A stretch of 32,927 bases of DNA from Azolla pinnata (taxonomy: Eukaryota > Streptophyta > Polypodiopsida > Salviniales > Salviniaceae): positions 2,452-35,378 of the forward strand of contig JBBBWG010001349.1 of the NCBI GenBank assembly GCA_037176905.1, in the 5' to 3' direction. Below the pieces are notes generated by a model. It searched no databases, had not been told where the DNA came from, and saw only the letters and a program-made list of their open reading frames with translations. Shown in pieces: positions 31,401 to 32,927 of this stretch; the stretch's first letter is position 1, and each line of letters begins with the position of its first letter. A program made the position numbers and the translations under genes.

Positions 31401-31911
31401 GGCGTTTGGATGATGTGGCTAATTCATCTAAGGTGGAGAATCGAAGTTTTGGAGAAAAAGGGAAAGGAAGAGCAATTTCGGCGTTCAAGTTGGTTTCGGA
31501 TATATCGAGCAACAGAACGATCTAAAGAAGGTATTCGAGGAAAGAATCCTTGATAGTTGAATAAACTTCTCTCTTCGAAAACTGATTGGGATAGCAAAGA
31601 AAGAATTCCATGACCGTCTTGTAGATCTCATGAAGAGGAAGAGGCAAGCCATGGAAGAGCCAAGTGGTTCGAAGGTGAGTGTGAATATCATTTTTAATGA
31701 ATGATGCGGTGACAGATGGAGATATTCCGGACTCCTGCTATACAAATTTACATTGGGCTAGGGTAACCACTGAAACTTCGGTCCGAATAGGAAATATCAA
31801 AGAGCCTGTAGTAGCACTGATTGACCATGGATTAAAAATCAATCCAATGTCCAAGGAGTTCTATTGGAAGGGGAAGTGACCTATAAACACTAGGCATGGA
31901 TGGAAGATACG
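31401..31911 (+). pseudogene. Retroelement gag-protease junction and protease start, broken
   Basis: Gag-protease spacer traces occur at ~31550-31670 (LIGIAKKEFHD, then LMKRKRQ). The frame at 31697-31879 has VRIGNIKEPVVALIDHGLKI, placed like a retropepsin active-site segment (hydrophobic-Asp-x-Gly). Asp-His-Gly stands where Asp-Ser/Thr-Gly is usual, and whether that is a family variant or damage is unclear. A TGA at 31877-31879 follows KGK, and the same frame continues as PINTRHGWKIR up to the CACTA tip. The rest of the protease is missing from this side. Confidence 0.5.
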
Positions 31912-32927
31912 CACTACAAGGGAAATGTCAGTTTGCCGCGAGATTTGCCGCGAAAATTGTTCTGAAGAACAGCCAGAAAAAGTCGTGGCAAACTCGCGGT
32001 AAACGACATTCTGCTTTACCGCGACATTTTGCCGCGAGTTTACTGCGAATTTGCCGCGAGTTTGCCGCGAGCTAGGCAAAATTTTACCGCGACATTGCCG
32101 CGTGTTTGCCGCGAATATTTTAAGCACCTATTGCCGCGAGTTTTGCCGGGCATTTTACCGCGACATTCAGGGCTCATTTTGCCGGCCAATATCCGCGTGT
32201 TTACCACGATTATTACCGCGACCATTACTGCTATTTTACCGCGCCAATTTCAGGATATTTGCCGCACACTTTGCCGCACAAATTCCCGCGACATTGCCGC
32301 TTGTTTTCCGCATGTTTTCCGCAACTTTGCCGAAAGTTTGCAACATATTTACCGCGAGCTTGCTGGTAATTTGCCACGAGTTTGCAGCATATTTACTGCG
32401 AGCTTGCTGCAAATTTGCCGCGAGTTTGCAGCATATTTACCGCGAGCTTGCTGCAAATTTGCCGCGAGTTTGCAACATCTTTACCGCGAGCTTGCTTCGA
32501 ATTTGCCGCGAGATTGCAGCATATTTACCCCGGTTTTACTGCACATTTGCCGCGTGGTTGCTGCTAATTTGCCGCAATTTTTTTGCGAATTTGTCGCGAG
32601 TTTGCTGCACATTTACCGCTATGTTCCTGGAACTTTGCCGCAAGTTTGTTGCAAATTTGCCGCGAGTGTGCTGCAAGTTTACCGCGATTTTTCTGCAAGT
32701 TTGCCGCGAGTTTGCTGCAAGTTTGTCGCGAGTTTGCTAGATTTTTACCGCAACCTTGCCGCAACATTGCCGCGTGCTAGCTGCGAATTATCCGCGTGTT
32801 TGCAACTAATTTGCCGCATGTTTGCTGCAAATTTACCGCTTGTTTGCATTACTGACCCTGACTACGATATTGATCGTGAATTAAAAACAAATTTTAATTT
32901 TTAAAACCCAAAATTTGGAATCTCAAA
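31912..32927 (+). mobile_element. CACTA (En/Spm-type) transposon end with subterminal array, continues beyond window
   Basis: The terminal motif CACTACAAGGG at 31912-31922 is preceded by ACG, the candidate 3-bp target duplication. It is followed at once by repeats of TTTGCCGCGAG. Near the tip, 31930-31950 and ~31986-32006 form an inverted pair (GTTTGCCGCGAGATTTGCCG against a copy with few mismatches), and its loop holds TGTTCTGAAGAACA. Subterminal repeats continue to ~32850. CACTA transposases bind such motifs. No transposase gene is inside the window. The long open frames across the array are repeat artefacts. Confidence 0.72.
32337..32520 (+). repeat. 44-bp higher-order repeats in CACTA subterminal region
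   Basis: Unit starts (TTTGCA(G/A)CAT) fall at 32337, 32381, 32425 and 32469, exactly 44 bp apart. Each unit is four ~11-bp words: TTTGCAGCATA, TTTACCGCGAGC, TTGCTGCAAA and TTTGCCGCGAG. Outside this block the ~11-bp word continues without the regular 44-bp order from 31930 to ~32850. Confidence 0.9.

Larger units (their letters stand above)
29288..31911 (+). mobile_element. Ty3/gypsy-like retroelement, 5' part (LTR-gag-protease), interrupted by CACTA
   Basis: A putative LTR is bounded by the inverted pair TGATAG (29288-29293) and CTATCA (30263-30268). It contains a TATA box (TATATAAAA, 29653-29661). A gag-like frame starts at 30389 and traces of protease reach the CACTA tip at 31912. Downstream pol and the 3' LTR are not in the window. 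The gag and TATA-leader order is solid; the exact LTR limits are inferred, and no clear primer-binding site was identified. Confidence 0.65.

Noticed and set aside
32029..32904. Open frame of 291 codons rich in LPRVC and REFAA peptides
   Set aside because: It is the CACTA subterminal repeat read as protein. Overlapping long frames with the same peptides occur in all forward frames because the ~11-bp and 44-bp periods are not multiples of three and the word rarely makes a stop.
2854..32927. The two CACTA tips as the two ends of one 29-kb element
   Set aside because: Both tips have the same orientation (CACTACAAGG on the + strand); the two ends of one element must be inverted.
1..32927. CRISPR array, prokaryotic operon or phage region
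   Set aside because: No regular repeat-spacer array exists, and all recognisable genes are spliced plant genes or plant transposons.

Overview
This is nuclear DNA of a land plant. The window carries intron-rich genes with GT-AG splicing, a half-size ABCG transporter of the plant ABCG24/28 type, an organelle-targeted bacterial-type rRNA methyltransferase, a chromodomain Ty3/gypsy retroelement and CACTA-type DNA transposon ends. Dispersed old transposons, CA/TG-rich introns and moderately long introns fit a large, repeat-rich genome. A fern or other non-seed plant is possible, but the sequence alone does not settle the lineage.

Layout. (1) 1-702: the 3' part of a TPR protein gene with a repetitive insert, a poly-Asn run and a Ser-rich tail. 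(2) 703-7421: gene-free, transposon-derived DNA. It holds a decayed CACTA end (from 2854), a possible antisense gag relic, and a well-bounded deletion derivative of a chromodomain Ty3/gypsy element (4161-5894, 5-bp target duplication CAGAG) in which the 5' LTR is joined directly to integrase. A stretch rich in a GAAATTG motif and a ~225-bp tandem duplication follow. (3) 7422-11450: a complete 16-exon PIG-W/GWT1 gene (462 aa) for GPI-anchor inositol acylation in the ER. (4) 12486-16407: a complete 8-exon gene for an organellar RsmE 16S rRNA m3U methyltransferase (299 aa). (5) 18238-18285: eight perfect TTAGGG units. (6) 18871-26507: a complete 14-exon ABCG half transporter (1104 aa). Just upstream lies an assembly gap flanked by identical 77-bp sequences. 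(7) 26508-29287: AT-rich DNA without a recognisable gene. (8) 29288-31911: a second Ty3/gypsy-like element, with a putative LTR, a very G-poor leader, a broken gag and the start of a protease. (9) 31912-32927: the end of a second, fresher CACTA element inserted in that protease region. It carries a subterminal array with a 44-bp higher-order period built from ~11-bp units.

The three complete genes all read on the + strand but have unrelated housekeeping roles (ER lipid modification, organelle ribosome modification, membrane transport). Nothing suggests an operon-like link. All three splice models keep the reading frame across every intron and give proteins of normal family length. The most unusual material is in the mobile DNA: two same-orientation CACTA ends of different age sharing one subterminal repeat family, an LTR-to-integrase deletion junction, and a G-depleted leader carrying AAACCCTAA motifs.
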